Below, piece by piece: positions 16,776-25,486 of a stretch of 64,000 nucleotides of DNA (positions are counted from its first letter, which is position 1; the number at the start of each line of letters is the position of its first letter). The translations under genes were made by a program, and so were the position numbers. A model generated the notes under the pieces. That model saw only the letters and a program-made list of their open reading frames with translations. It did no database searches and had not been told where the DNA came from. Source of the DNA: Bacteroidota bacterium (GTDB lineage: Bacteria; Bacteroidota; Bacteroidia; Flavobacteriales; Flavobacteriaceae); NCBI GenBank assembly GCA_024280635.1, contig JAJRPS010000003.1, positions 1-64,000 of the forward strand, read 5' to 3'.

Positions 16776-17113
16776 GTATTTAACTCAGCATATCGTTTTC
16801 CAAATTGTTCAATTTTTAAAGGAGTATATTTTTTTAATATTGACTGTAAAATTAAGACAGGAGAATCTTCACTAATTTTTATCATTTTGTTAAATTCATT
16901 TGAAATGTCCCAAAACTCATCATCAGTCAAATCAATAGAGTCAGGGACTGCATCTATTTCTCTCTCCATCATTACAAAACCCAAATTTGGAGTTATTACA
17001 GTTTCGTATTCTAATGTTTTTTTAGGCTTATCATCAATAACAACTTCTTTTTTTGTTTGATTTTTAGCAACGCCCTCTGCTCTTTTATCTAAAAACTTCT
17101 TTAAACTACTCAT
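16772..17113 (-). CDS. uncharacterised 113-residue protein in the hydrogenase operon
   Basis: 113 residues, soluble, without Cys and without signal peptide. The N-terminal third is basic (MSSLKKFLDKRAEGVAKNQ); the rest is acidic with predicted helices (LTDDEFWDISNEFNKMIK, VLILQSILKKYTPLKIEQF). It starts 5 bases after the hypF stop, so it is co-transcribed with the hydrogenase and maturation genes. I do not recognise the family. Position between hypF and cydA suggests an accessory role, but nothing in the sequence defines it. Confidence 0.65.
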   Translation of the reverse strand: MSSLKKFLDKRAEGVAKNQTKKEVVIDDKPKKTLEYETVITPNLGFVMMEREIDAVPDSIDLTDDEFWDISNEFNKMIKISEDSPVLILQSILKKYTPLKIEQFGKRYAELNT

Positions 17114-17118
17114 TTTTT

Positions 17119-19410
17119 TTAGTCTTTATTATGAAGGTAATACATTAATTGCCCAAATGAAATATTTTCATCATTTGGAGATAATTGTTTATGAAACAAT
17201 AGTACAAATTTAGATGACATAAATGACAATATCAATTCTTTTAACCATTGATTTTGAAATACACCACCGCTAAAAGCTATTTTATTGCATCCTGTTTCTT
17301 TCTGATGTTTTAATGCTATATTATTAATATAATGAGCAAGTGTTATATGAAATTTAGCAGCTATAAAATCGGGTTGATATTCCTTTTCCAAGTCCATCAT
17401 TACCCCTTCAATAATTAATTGATTAATGTCTTTTGGTATTTTTTCTCCTATAATATAAGAATAATATTTTGTGAAATTATTAGCTCTAAAGTATCGGTAT
17501 GCTGCGTTTTCCAGTTTTAAAGCTGCCTCTCCCTCATAAGTTTGCTTATCTATATTTAATACAATAGAAGCTACAGCATCAAAAAGTCTTCCTACACTTG
17601 TTGATTTTAATGTTGATGTTGTTATTAACTTTTGAAAGATATTCCATTCGGTTTTTGAAAATTTATTTTCTATTCTACCTTTTATATCTAGATTAGCACA
17701 TAAAACCAATGCAGAAATTCTTGGCTCTTTTGGTAATTTATCTCCTAATATAAAAGGAAACTCATTTATATGATTAACCCTTGTTGTTTTTCCGTTATTA
17801 TAATTGAAAAATTCTCCTCCCCAAATATTCCCATCATCTCCTAGTCCAGTACCATCCCATATTACTCCCAATACATCCTCTTTAGTTCTTAACAAATCAT
17901 TTTCTGCCAATACAGCAAATAAATGTGCTTTATGGTGTTGAACTTTATATAACTCAACACCAAGACTGTTAGCTAAGTCGTTTCCTAATTCAGAAGTAAA
18001 ATAGTTTTGATGTTTGTCTATTAAAATAATTTTAGTGTCAAATTTCAAGATTTGTTTATACTGTTTTAAGTTTTGCTTGAACAATTCTTGTGTATCAAAA
18101 CTATCGGTATTTCCAATATACTGACTAACATGTATTTTTTGATTATTTAAAATTGTAAATGTGCTTTTTAACATCGCACCTAAAGCTAAAATTGGTTTAT
18201 TAGGCAACCTTAAATTTTCTTGAATAAATGAAGGTGCTAATCCTCTTGACCTCCTTATAATTGTTTTGTAAGATTTAATTGAACTTAATTTTACAACACT
18301 ATCATCTTGAGGTATTTTTATTTCACGATTGTTTGATAGGACAATATCAGACAACTCTACTAGGCTTTTTAATGATTTCTTTTCATCAAATAAAATAGGT
18401 GCTCCAGAAACATTAGCGCTTGTATATATAATTGGTTTCTTAAATTTATCTAATAAAATTTTAAATAGTGCAGAATTAGGAAGTACAACTCCTATGGAAT
18501 TTAATCCTGGAGCAATCTCATTTGTAGACAATTTTGTCCACCTATCCATTTCTTTTTTTAAGGTAAACAATATAATTGGAGCGTATAATTCTTCTATTTC
18601 AAGTTTTTCTCCTATTCCCATTTCTACATCTTCTGCTAATTCATAAACATCATGATACATTAATGCAAATGGCTTACTAGGACGTCGCTTTAACTTACGT
18701 AGCCTTTCTATCGCTTTAGGGTTATTAGCATCACAAGTTAACACAAAACCTCCAGTTCCTTTAATAGCTATTATTTTACCTTCTGTCCATTTTTGAACAA
18801 TATAATCTAAATCTAAAAAATTATTAACCCATTCATTATTTTCAAAAAGCGATAATTCTATACGACAAGCTGGACATGAATTGGTTTGAGAATGAAAACG
18901 GCGATTTTTTGGATTTTTATACTCATTTTCACAATTAACACACATTTTATAGCTTATCATTGAGGTTGTTTTCCTATCATATGGCAAATCATTTATAATG
19001 GAAAGTCTTGGTCCACAATTAACACAGGTGGTAAACGGGTATTGGAATCTTCTGTTTTCTAACGCATCTATTTCTTTTATGCAATTATTACAAATTCCAT
19101 AGTCTGGAGTTAAAAACAAGTTGGAATTTTGTGTATTGGAATTGTCATTAATTTGGAATGAATTAAATGATAAACAATCAACCTTTTCATAAACACATGA
19201 TGTAATAATTGCATTTTGGGGTTTCTTCTTTATTAATTGTTCAATTAATTTATCAACATCTGTAGCATTACAATTTAAATAAATAACAACTCCTTCATTT
19301 GTGTTATTAACTGAACCTAACAAAGATTCTGCTGAAAAAAAATTGTATACAAAGGGTCTAAAGCCAACACCCTGCACAATTCCATTAATTCTAATTTTAT
19401 AAGTATCCAC
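17119..19410 (-). CDS. hypF: carbamoyltransferase HypF
   Basis: 763 residues, full length. HypF converts carbamoyl phosphate to a carbamoyl adenylate and passes the carbamoyl group to HypE. Domains in order: acylphosphatase (RINGIVQGVGFRPFVYN, residues 1-90), two CxxC-x18-CxxC zinc fingers (CNNC/CVNC and CVNC/CPAC, about 105-185), a YrdC-like domain (about 200-385), and a Kae1-like domain with HHKAHLFAVLAEN and SGGVFQNQWL. It lies 6 bases after the maturation protease gene. No missing residues noticed. Confidence 0.97.
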   Translation of the reverse strand: MDTYKIRINGIVQGVGFRPFVYNFFSAESLLGSVNNTNEGVVIYLNCNATDVDKLIEQLIKKKPQNAIITSCVYEKVDCLSFNSFQINDNSNTQNSNLFLTPDYGICNNCIKEIDALENRRFQYPFTTCVNCGPRLSIINDLPYDRKTTSMISYKMCVNCENEYKNPKNRRFHSQTNSCPACRIELSLFENNEWVNNFLDLDYIVQKWTEGKIIAIKGTGGFVLTCDANNPKAIERLRKLKRRPSKPFALMYHDVYELAEDVEMGIGEKLEIEELYAPIILFTLKKEMDRWTKLSTNEIAPGLNSIGVVLPNSALFKILLDKFKKPIIYTSANVSGAPILFDEKKSLKSLVELSDIVLSNNREIKIPQDDSVVKLSSIKSYKTIIRRSRGLAPSFIQENLRLPNKPILALGAMLKSTFTILNNQKIHVSQYIGNTDSFDTQELFKQNLKQYKQILKFDTKIILIDKHQNYFTSELGNDLANSLGVELYKVQHHKAHLFAVLAENDLLRTKEDVLGVIWDGTGLGDDGNIWGGEFFNYNNGKTTRVNHINEFPFILGDKLPKEPRISALVLCANLDIKGRIENKFSKTEWNIFQKLITTSTLKSTSVGRLFDAVASIVLNIDKQTYEGEAALKLENAAYRYFRANNFTKYYSYIIGEKIPKDINQLIIEGVMMDLEKEYQPDFIAAKFHITLAHYINNIALKHQKETGCNKIAFSGGVFQNQWLKELILSFMSSKFVLLFHKQLSPNDENISFGQLMYYLHNKD

Positions 19411-19416
19411 GTATTT

Positions 19417-19947
19417 TTATTCTCCTTTATTATGTATTTCTCTACACAGCTTTAAAATTGCATCAATAGCTTTTGGAACAGAAGCTTCCACTTTTTCAGT
19501 CATACCAACAACCATTGGTTGAATGCCATTTACAGATATTGTTATAAGGTGAAGCTCTGGTAGTTTATCTAGTATATACAAAGCTTCAACCATATCTTTT
19601 AATCCAACATCATGTACGCTCAATGACTTGGGAAAATCGGAAGCAAATTTTGGATACCTAACTACAATTGTTCCCGGTTCTAAATCATCCATAGTTGCAT
19701 CTAAAAAAACAACCTTTCCATACTCATCAAATACATTCATTAAAAAGAAACCTCCTGTACCTCCATCTAATACCTCTACATATTCTGGAAGCTCCATTCC
19801 TTCCATTTCATGTATTATATGAACTCCTACTCCTTCATCTCCCATTAAGTAGTTTCCGATGCCTAATACTAGTATTTTATCTTTTTTATTTTCAAAAAAA
19901 ATATTTGTTAAGTTTGCTGTTATAGAAGATATCTCTTTTTTTGCCAT
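19417..19947 (-). CDS. hydrogenase maturation endopeptidase (HyaD/HybD/HupD family)
   Basis: 176 residues. It cleaves the C-terminal tail of the large subunit after Ni-Fe insertion. The nickel-sensing ligands of this family are visible: Glu in GIGNYLMGDEGVGVH, Asp in LDGGTGG, and His in SVHDVGLKDM. It lies between the cytochrome b gene and hypF, matching hyaABCD-like order. The first 25 residues precede the conserved ILVLGIGN strand and are slightly longer than usual; the start could be a little downstream. Confidence 0.95.
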   Translation of the reverse strand: MAKKEISSITANLTNIFFENKKDKILVLGIGNYLMGDEGVGVHIIHEMEGMELPEYVEVLDGGTGGFFLMNVFDEYGKVVFLDATMDDLEPGTIVVRYPKFASDFPKSLSVHDVGLKDMVEALYILDKLPELHLITISVNGIQPMVVGMTEKVEASVPKAIDAILKLCREIHNKGE

Positions 19948-20022
19948 TTTATCTTTTTTATTAAAAAAAAAGGTATTTTTACCACTAAGTAAAAATACCT
20001 TTTCAAAAATAATTTCTACTAA

Positions 20023-20844
20023 TTATTCTTTATTTTTAAATTTATTATTTTCATCGTAATTCAGGTCAGAATCTTCATCACTCTCTTTTGAAAAATCAAT
20101 ACCTGTTTTCTTAACTCTTTCTGTTCTTACAAATTTAAATCCACTTATCATTGCAGATACTTCTCCCCTTGCATGTAACCATCCATGAAAAAGAACTAAA
20201 TAAATATGTATTATAATAAATAATATAATTAACCACATTGAAATTCTGTGAATTTGTCTTGCAACAAAGTCACCCCCTAAAAGATCAGGAACCCAAGAAA
20301 ATAGTTTTGGAAGCCACCAACTAGATAAATCTGAATACAAACCAAATCCTGTAAAAACAAGAGCTAACCCTACAAAAAACATTATTACGTAAGCAGATGT
20401 TGCCATATAATTATGCCCTATACTAATGTCGGATAAATTATGTTTTTTCTCTTTCATTAATAATACATCGTACTTTATAACATGCCAAATGTTACCTATT
20501 GCTTTTTTATTAATGGTAAAATCTCTATTAAATGGCAAGAATGCTGTCCAATGCGCATATTCGTTTCCTACAAATGCCCAGTAAAAACGCAATATCATTA
20601 CTCCAAAAAATACATAAGCTGCAATAAAATGAATCACTTTTACTTTTGCAAATAAGAATGTATTCCACGCTTCTGATTGCGACATAAGTGCTGGAGGATC
20701 TCCTATTATAAATCCTGTTACACTTAACACTAATATAGCAACTACATTAGCCCAATGAAATATACGTACAGGTAATTGCCAAACATATACTCTTTTATAT
20801 GACTTTGTAGGTATTTTAGTAATTTCTTTTTTATTTGTATCCAT
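20023..20844 (-). CDS. Ni/Fe-hydrogenase b-type cytochrome subunit
   Basis: 273 residues. Diheme membrane anchor that takes electrons from the small subunit to quinone. It has four main transmembrane helices with the expected His ligands: PVRIFHWANVVAILVLSVTG, KVIHFIAAYVF, and RQIHRISMWLIILFIIIHIY followed by HGW. A hydrophilic C-terminal tail of about 45 residues, rich in Asp/Glu/Lys/Asn, is longer than in E. coli HyaC. It follows the large subunit gene by 29 bases and is the third structural gene of the operon. Confidence 0.96.
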   Translation of the reverse strand: MDTNKKEITKIPTKSYKRVYVWQLPVRIFHWANVVAILVLSVTGFIIGDPPALMSQSEAWNTFLFAKVKVIHFIAAYVFFGVMILRFYWAFVGNEYAHWTAFLPFNRDFTINKKAIGNIWHVIKYDVLLMKEKKHNLSDISIGHNYMATSAYVIMFFVGLALVFTGFGLYSDLSSWWLPKLFSWVPDLLGGDFVARQIHRISMWLIILFIIIHIYLVLFHGWLHARGEVSAMISGFKFVRTERVKKTGIDFSKESDEDSDLNYDENNKFKNKE

Positions 20845-20873
20845 ATTTATTGAAAATAATGATTAGAAATTAA

Positions 20874-22670
20874 TTATACTGAACAAACTGATATTCCATC
20901 AACGCCTACAATATGTTTTCCATGTTCATCATATAAATGAACAGAACAAGCAATACAAGGGTCAAATGAATGAATTGTTCTTAAAATTTCCAAAGGCAAG
21001 TTATCATCTGCAACGGGAGTACCTAATAAGGTAGATTCATACGCAGAACGCTGTCCTTTTGGATCTCTAGGAGATGCATTCCAAGTAGAAGGAACTACTT
21101 GTTGATAATTATCTGTTTTACCATCTTTAATTTTAATCCAATGACTTAAAGCACCACGAGGAGCTTCTCCAAACCCAACACCTTTACATTCTTTTGGCCA
21201 AGTTTCTGGTTCCCATTTATCATGGTTTGCCATACGATCATCACCATTTTTAATGTTGGTCATTAATTGTTTAAAATCATCTTGCGCCCAATTTGCAGCT
21301 TCAGCAGCGCAAATTGCTCTTGCAGCTGTTCTTCCTAAAGTTGAAAATAATGCTGTAGCTGGCACATTAAGAGTACTTAAAACTGTGTCTACATAATGTT
21401 TTGTTGATTCTACTCCAGAAACATAATTAACTAAAACTCTAGCTAATGGACCTACTTCCATAGGCTTTCCTTTCCAACGTGGTGTTTTAATAAAGCTATA
21501 TTTTTCTTCAACATTTAAGAAATCATAAGGTGGTTTAGGTCCTGAATAATTAATATTTGTTTCTCCTTCCCAAGGTTCTAATCCTTCTTTATCTCCATCA
21601 ACCTTATCATAATCATACCAAGAGTTGTTTATGTATTCTTTAATATAATCACTATTTTCAACATTTCTATTTCCAACATCATGTATTTTAGTTAAATCTC
21701 CGTCTAAAATAACACCTGGTTTATATCTATAAGTATCTACATCATTGTAACTTCCTGTAGGGAATTCACCATAACTCATATAGTTTTTAAATCCTGTTCC
21801 TATTGCCCCCCAGTCTTTATAGAAACCTCCGATAGCAATAACATCCGGTAAGTAAACTTCATCTACAAACTTTTTACCATCGTTAATAAGCCTTTCAACA
21901 AAAGCTAATCTTTCAGCATTCAATCCTCCTGCATCATCTGTATTTATTGCACAAGCCATACCCCCAACTAAGTAATTTGGGTGTGGATTTTTACCTCCAA
22001 AAATAGCATGTACTTTTACAATTTCTTTTTGCCATTCTAAAGCTTCTAAATAATGAGCTGTAGCCATTAAATTTGCTTCTGGCGGTAATTTCATTTGAGG
22101 ATGTCCCCAATATCCGTTAGCGAAAATACCTAACTGTCCACTTTCAACAAATTTTGTTAACCTTTTTTGTAAATCAGCAAAATAACCAGGAGAGCTTTTT
22201 GCCCATGGAGAAATACTTTGTGCCAATTCTGATGTCGCTTTAGGATCTGCTTTTAATGAGCTAACTATATCTACCCAGTCCAATGCATGTAAGTGATAAA
22301 AATGCACAACATGATCATGCATATATAACACTTGTAACATTATATTCCTAACCAATTCTGCATTTGGCGGAACCACAATTCCGATAGCATCTTCCACTGC
22401 CCTAACTGAAACTAAAGCATGCATACTCGTACACACCCCACATGTTCTTTGTACAAACGCCCAAACATCTCTAGGATCTCTTCCTTTTACTATATTTTCA
22501 AGACCACGAACCATCGTACAAGAGCTCCAAGCATCAACAATAACACCATCTTTAACCTCCGCTTCTATTCTTAAGTGCCCTTCAATTCTACTAATTGGAT
22601 CAACAACAATTCTGTTCCCTCCATTTTTACCTAATTTTGTAGGTATTTGCCCTTCTTTATTTTCTGACAT
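20874..22670 (-). CDS. [NiFe] hydrogenase large subunit, group 1 membrane-bound uptake type
   Basis: 598 residues. It binds the Ni-Fe(CN)2CO centre and oxidises H2. The L1 motif is QRTCGVCTSMHA (C77, C80) and the L2 motif DPCIACSVH (C572, C575). A 20-residue tail follows His578 and would be removed by the maturation protease, leaving His as last residue. The N-terminal VVDPISRIEGHLRIEAEV is typical. It follows the small subunit by 48 bases. Group 1d is indicated mainly by its small subunit and the HyaC-type cytochrome. No twin-arginine signal, as expected: it is exported with the small subunit. Confidence 0.98.
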   Translation of the reverse strand: MSENKEGQIPTKLGKNGGNRIVVDPISRIEGHLRIEAEVKDGVIVDAWSSCTMVRGLENIVKGRDPRDVWAFVQRTCGVCTSMHALVSVRAVEDAIGIVVPPNAELVRNIMLQVLYMHDHVVHFYHLHALDWVDIVSSLKADPKATSELAQSISPWAKSSPGYFADLQKRLTKFVESGQLGIFANGYWGHPQMKLPPEANLMATAHYLEALEWQKEIVKVHAIFGGKNPHPNYLVGGMACAINTDDAGGLNAERLAFVERLINDGKKFVDEVYLPDVIAIGGFYKDWGAIGTGFKNYMSYGEFPTGSYNDVDTYRYKPGVILDGDLTKIHDVGNRNVENSDYIKEYINNSWYDYDKVDGDKEGLEPWEGETNINYSGPKPPYDFLNVEEKYSFIKTPRWKGKPMEVGPLARVLVNYVSGVESTKHYVDTVLSTLNVPATALFSTLGRTAARAICAAEAANWAQDDFKQLMTNIKNGDDRMANHDKWEPETWPKECKGVGFGEAPRGALSHWIKIKDGKTDNYQQVVPSTWNASPRDPKGQRSAYESTLLGTPVADDNLPLEILRTIHSFDPCIACSVHLYDEHGKHIVGVDGISVCSV

Positions 22671-22718
22671 TTAAAATTATTTTAATATGAATAAATTCCT
22701 TCTAAACTTAAATTAACC

Positions 22719-23852
22719 TTATCTTTCGTTTTCTGGAATCTGTAAATTATCTTTATTTTCTATTCCTTTATTAATTCGTCTAGATACGTCTTTCCTTTTC
22801 TTAACAAGACTTGCTACCGCATGAACACCAACACCAACTGCTAATGCTCCTGCCACTGCTTTCCCTACTCCATCTGCAGTTGCTTCAATTCCAAATCCAG
22901 GTAAAGCAGTTAATCTTTCATAGAAAGGTCCGTTATCCCAGAAGTCATCTTCACTACATCCAATACATCCGTGTCCTGACTGAATAGGGAAACTAACCCC
23001 TCCATTCCATTTAATAGTACCACATGAATTATACGTCATTGGCCCTTTACAACCTACTTTATATAAACAATATCCTTTTTTAGCATTTTCATCATCAAAA
23101 GATTCTGCAAATAAACCTGCATCATAATAGGCTCTTCTATAGCAACTATCATGAACTCTTTTTGCATAAAAAGCTTTTGGTCTGTTCTGTCTATCTAATT
23201 CTGGTAATTTACCAAAAGCCACAACATGTACAATAATACCAGCCATTACCTCTCCAATTGGAGGACAACCTGGTACTCGTATAACGGGTTTGTTTGTTAG
23301 CTTATGAATAGGGGTAGCATTTGTTGGGTTAGGAGCTGCCGCCTGAACGCATCCATTAGAAGCACAAGAACCCCATGCAATAATTGCTTTAGCTCCTTCT
23401 GCTGCTTCTTTAAATTGCTCAATAGCTGTTTTACCTGCAATACAACAATAGTTCCCATCATCACCAGTAGGGATAGATCCTTCAACACATAATATATATT
23501 CACCATGATATTTTTTCATAGTATCATGTTTTGCAGCTTCTGCCTGATGCCCAGAAGCAGCCATCAATGTTAATGAATAATCTAATGATATTTTATCTAA
23601 AATAATATCTGCTACAATTGGATGATCTGACCTAATAAATGATTCACTACAACATGTGCACTCTTGATAATGATCCCAAATAACTGGCAATCTAGGTGTT
23701 TTTTCTAATGCCTTAGTAATTTGACCTATAGCAGAGTTTTGTAACCCCATAAATGCTGCCATATAAGTTGTGAATTTCATAAAATCTCTTCTTGAATAAC
23801 CTTGCTTGATTATTGTTTGAAGATAAGTATCTCTTTCTTTGTTTATAGCCAT
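22719..23852 (-). CDS. [NiFe] hydrogenase small subunit, O2-tolerant six-Cys type, Tat-exported
   Basis: 377 residues. A twin-arginine signal (SRRDFMK, residues 20-26) directs the folded heterodimer to the periplasm. Proximal cluster ligands are C65, C67 and C68 (ECTCCSES), C163 and C168 (GSCASNGC), and C196 (PGCPP). The two extra cysteines (C67, C168) correspond to E. coli Hyd-1 C19 and C120, which create the [4Fe-3S] cluster that confers O2 tolerance. Distal and medial clusters are represented by HDSC, CLYKVGCKGP and the GHGCIGCSE region. A C-terminal hydrophobic helix (VGKAVAGALAVGVGVHAVAS) anchors it to the membrane. It is the first structural gene after a nickel permease-like gene. Confidence 0.98.
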   Translation of the reverse strand: MAINKERDTYLQTIIKQGYSRRDFMKFTTYMAAFMGLQNSAIGQITKALEKTPRLPVIWDHYQECTCCSESFIRSDHPIVADIILDKISLDYSLTLMAASGHQAEAAKHDTMKKYHGEYILCVEGSIPTGDDGNYCCIAGKTAIEQFKEAAEGAKAIIAWGSCASNGCVQAAAPNPTNATPIHKLTNKPVIRVPGCPPIGEVMAGIIVHVVAFGKLPELDRQNRPKAFYAKRVHDSCYRRAYYDAGLFAESFDDENAKKGYCLYKVGCKGPMTYNSCGTIKWNGGVSFPIQSGHGCIGCSEDDFWDNGPFYERLTALPGFGIEATADGVGKAVAGALAVGVGVHAVASLVKKRKDVSRRINKGIENKDNLQIPENER

Positions 23853-23945
23853 AATAAATTAAAATATTATTAATATCTGGAATAAAGATAGTTTATTTAT
23901 TTTACACTAAAACATGTTTTTTTTATTTAAATTTATTCTAAATTA

Positions 23946-24647
23946 TTAATTCGTCAAACTCAACCAATAAACACCAATGATTATAGCAAATGCACCTCCC
24001 AATAAACGAATACCTTTGAAGAAAATATCATTATTTTGTCGTTTAGAAATAAAGGCTATTTGACCCAAAATAAATGCATAAATAGTCATTGCTAAAACAG
24101 TTCCTATTGCAAAACCAATAATATACATAACACTTTCAAATTGAGATTCAAACCCTAAAGCCGGCAATAAAAGTAAGAAATGAGCCACCCCTGCTAAACC
24201 ATGTAAAAACCCAATACTAAAAGCTGAAAATAAACTTTGTTTTTGCCTAACGTCATCTGCATGATTATGTTCTTTCAAATCACCTTTAAAACTATGCGAA
24301 TGAACAAACTCCCCATTTTCTGCATGAATATGAGCATGGTTATGATTATTAGATTCTTTAAATAAACGAAACAAAGCCCATCCTCCTACACCTATTAAAA
24401 CATAAGCAACTAATTGCTCACTGTGTTTAGAAATAACTTCCACAGGAATTAAATCTTTGAGAAATAAAAACAAAACCCCAATCAAAAGCATCCCGATTAA
24501 ATGGCCTAACCCCCACAACAAACCAATTTTCCAAGCTTTTCTTTTAGATACTATAGCCAACGGTGTAACTGCTGCTAGATGGTCTGGTCCGGATATAACA
24601 TGTAACAACGAAGCTAAAGTTCCTGCTACTAATGGAATATTTATCAT
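23946..24647 (-). CDS. UreH-like nickel transport / urease-hydrogenase accessory membrane protein
   Basis: 233 residues, six likely transmembrane helices. The first helix carries HVISGPDHLAAVTPLA, the HxxxxDHL-type motif of the NiCoT/UreH superfamily, and the fourth carries GFLHGLAGVAHF. A central His-rich loop (NNHNHAHIHAENGEFVHSHS, about residues 105-125) would collect Ni2+. Location immediately upstream of the hydrogenase small subunit on the same strand supports nickel supply for the active site. The direction of transport (uptake or export) cannot be read from sequence; context favours uptake. Confidence 0.85.
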   Translation of the reverse strand: MINIPLVAGTLASLLHVISGPDHLAAVTPLAIVSKRKAWKIGLLWGLGHLIGMLLIGVLFLFLKDLIPVEVISKHSEQLVAYVLIGVGGWALFRLFKESNNHNHAHIHAENGEFVHSHSFKGDLKEHNHADDVRQKQSLFSAFSIGFLHGLAGVAHFLLLLPALGFESQFESVMYIIGFAIGTVLAMTIYAFILGQIAFISKRQNNDIFFKGIRLLGGAFAIIIGVYWLSLTN

Positions 24648-24670
24648 TGAATTATATTTTTATTTATTTA

Positions 24671-24678
24671 CAAAATTA
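24671..24678 (-). promoter_or_regulatory. -7 element (TAATTTTG) for the nickel permease / hydrogenase operon
   Basis: TAATTTTG on the minus strand, 23 bases before the UreH-like ATG, matches TAnnTTTG. It could start a transcript covering the permease and the hydrogenase genes. The -33 position has no clear TTG. Confidence 0.4.
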
Positions 24679-24820
24679 TGTATTTTGAATTTAAATCCGA
24701 ATCTATACTTATTTAAGTTGCTAAATAAACAACTCTAAAAAGTATTGTCATTTTTTAAACAACTACTCTATAATTATAAAGAGATAAGCTTAATCTTTTT
24801 CCTCAAAGAGCTCCGCTTCG

Positions 24821-24888
24821 AAAAAATAAAGTCGCTAAAAAAGTAATTTCAAGTAAACTTGATTACTTTTTTAGCGACTTTATTTTTT
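24821..24888 (-). terminator. long perfect hairpin downstream of tRNA-Arg
   Basis: The arms 24821-24847 and 24862-24888 are exact 27-bp inverted repeats; the 14-base loop contains a further 5-bp inverted repeat (caagt/acttg). It lies 5 bases beyond the tRNA 3' end, and the far arm ends in a T-rich run on the minus strand, so it should terminate tRNA (and yqeY) transcription before the hydrogenase locus. The remaining bases 24679-24820 hold nothing else I can identify. Confidence 0.75.
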
Positions 24889-24893
24889 ATTCG

Positions 24894-24967
24894 TGACCGC
24901 GAAGGGACTCGAACCCCCAACCCTCAGAGCCGAAATCTGATATTCTATCCAGTTGAACTACGCAGCC
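24894..24967 (-). tRNA. tRNA-Arg(TCG)
   Basis: 74 bases on the minus strand fold into a cloverleaf. The acceptor is GGCTGCG with CGCGGTC (two G-U pairs), followed by discriminator A. The anticodon stem TCAGA/TCTGA closes the loop TTTCGGC, so the anticodon is TCG (Arg, reading CGA-type codons). The T arm contains GGGTTCGAGTCCC. CCA is not encoded. It begins only 10 bases after the yqeY stop on the same strand. Confidence 0.95.
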
Positions 24968-24977
24968 AATATTTATA

Positions 24978-25427
24978 TTACATCAAATTTTTCTTAACTA
25001 AAGTAGATATGGTTTTACCATCTGCTTGACCAGCAACTTCTTTATTTACAGATCCCATTACCTTTCCCATGTCTTTCATACCGCTTGCTCCTAAAGTTTC
25101 TATTACTTGTAAAACAACTTTTTCTACTTCAGATTCCGTTAATTGTTCTGGTAAAAATTGCGCTATAATTGCTGCTTGTTCCAATTCAGGTTGTGCTAAA
25201 TCTTCACGTCCTTGCTCACTAAAAATAGCTGCACTATCTTTGCGTTGCTTTACTAATTTTTGAACAAGTTTCACTTCTTCCTCTTCCGTTAATTCTTCTT
25301 TAGACCCTGTTTTTGTTTGCGCCAATAATATTTCGGATTTAATAGCTCTTAAAGAGGTTAAGGCAACTTGATTTTTAGCCTTCATTGCTGCTTTTAATTG
25401 CACCATTACTTCTGTTGATAAACTCAT
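24978..25427 (-). CDS. yqeY: GatB/YqeY domain-containing protein
   Basis: 149 residues from the ATG at 25427 (MSLSTEVMVQLKAAMKAKN), where family members normally start; the frame is open up to 25466 but those 13 residues are not family-like. The tail-domain fold shared with GatB is recognisable in LTSLRAIKSEILLAQT, RKDSAAIFSEQGREDLAQ and the end GSVNKEVAGQADGKTISTLVKK. Proposed role is tRNA-related amidotransferase-like activity, never firmly established. It lies downstream of ftsZ on the same strand, a common flavobacterial order, with tRNA-Arg immediately after. Confidence 0.93.
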   Translation of the reverse strand: MSLSTEVMVQLKAAMKAKNQVALTSLRAIKSEILLAQTKTGSKEELTEEEEVKLVQKLVKQRKDSAAIFSEQGREDLAQPELEQAAIIAQFLPEQLTESEVEKVVLQVIETLGASGMKDMGKVMGSVNKEVAGQADGKTISTLVKKNLM

Positions 25428-25486
25428 CTTTTTACGTTTTAATTCTTTTATAATTTCTAAATTCAATTGAAATAAACCTCGAGAGA

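Noticed and set aside
23909-23920. AAAACATGTTTT palindrome upstream of the hydrogenase small subunit as an operator
   Set aside because: Very AT-rich 12-bp symmetry of low information in this composition; no second copy near related promoters.
4591-24967. Hydrogenase locus as a tRNA-Arg-integrated genomic island
   Set aside because: The tRNA 3' end does face the locus, but no integrase is present and no copy of the tRNA 3' end (e.g. GTTCGAGTCCC) was seen at the left border around 4.6-4.8 kb; base composition looks like that of neighbours.
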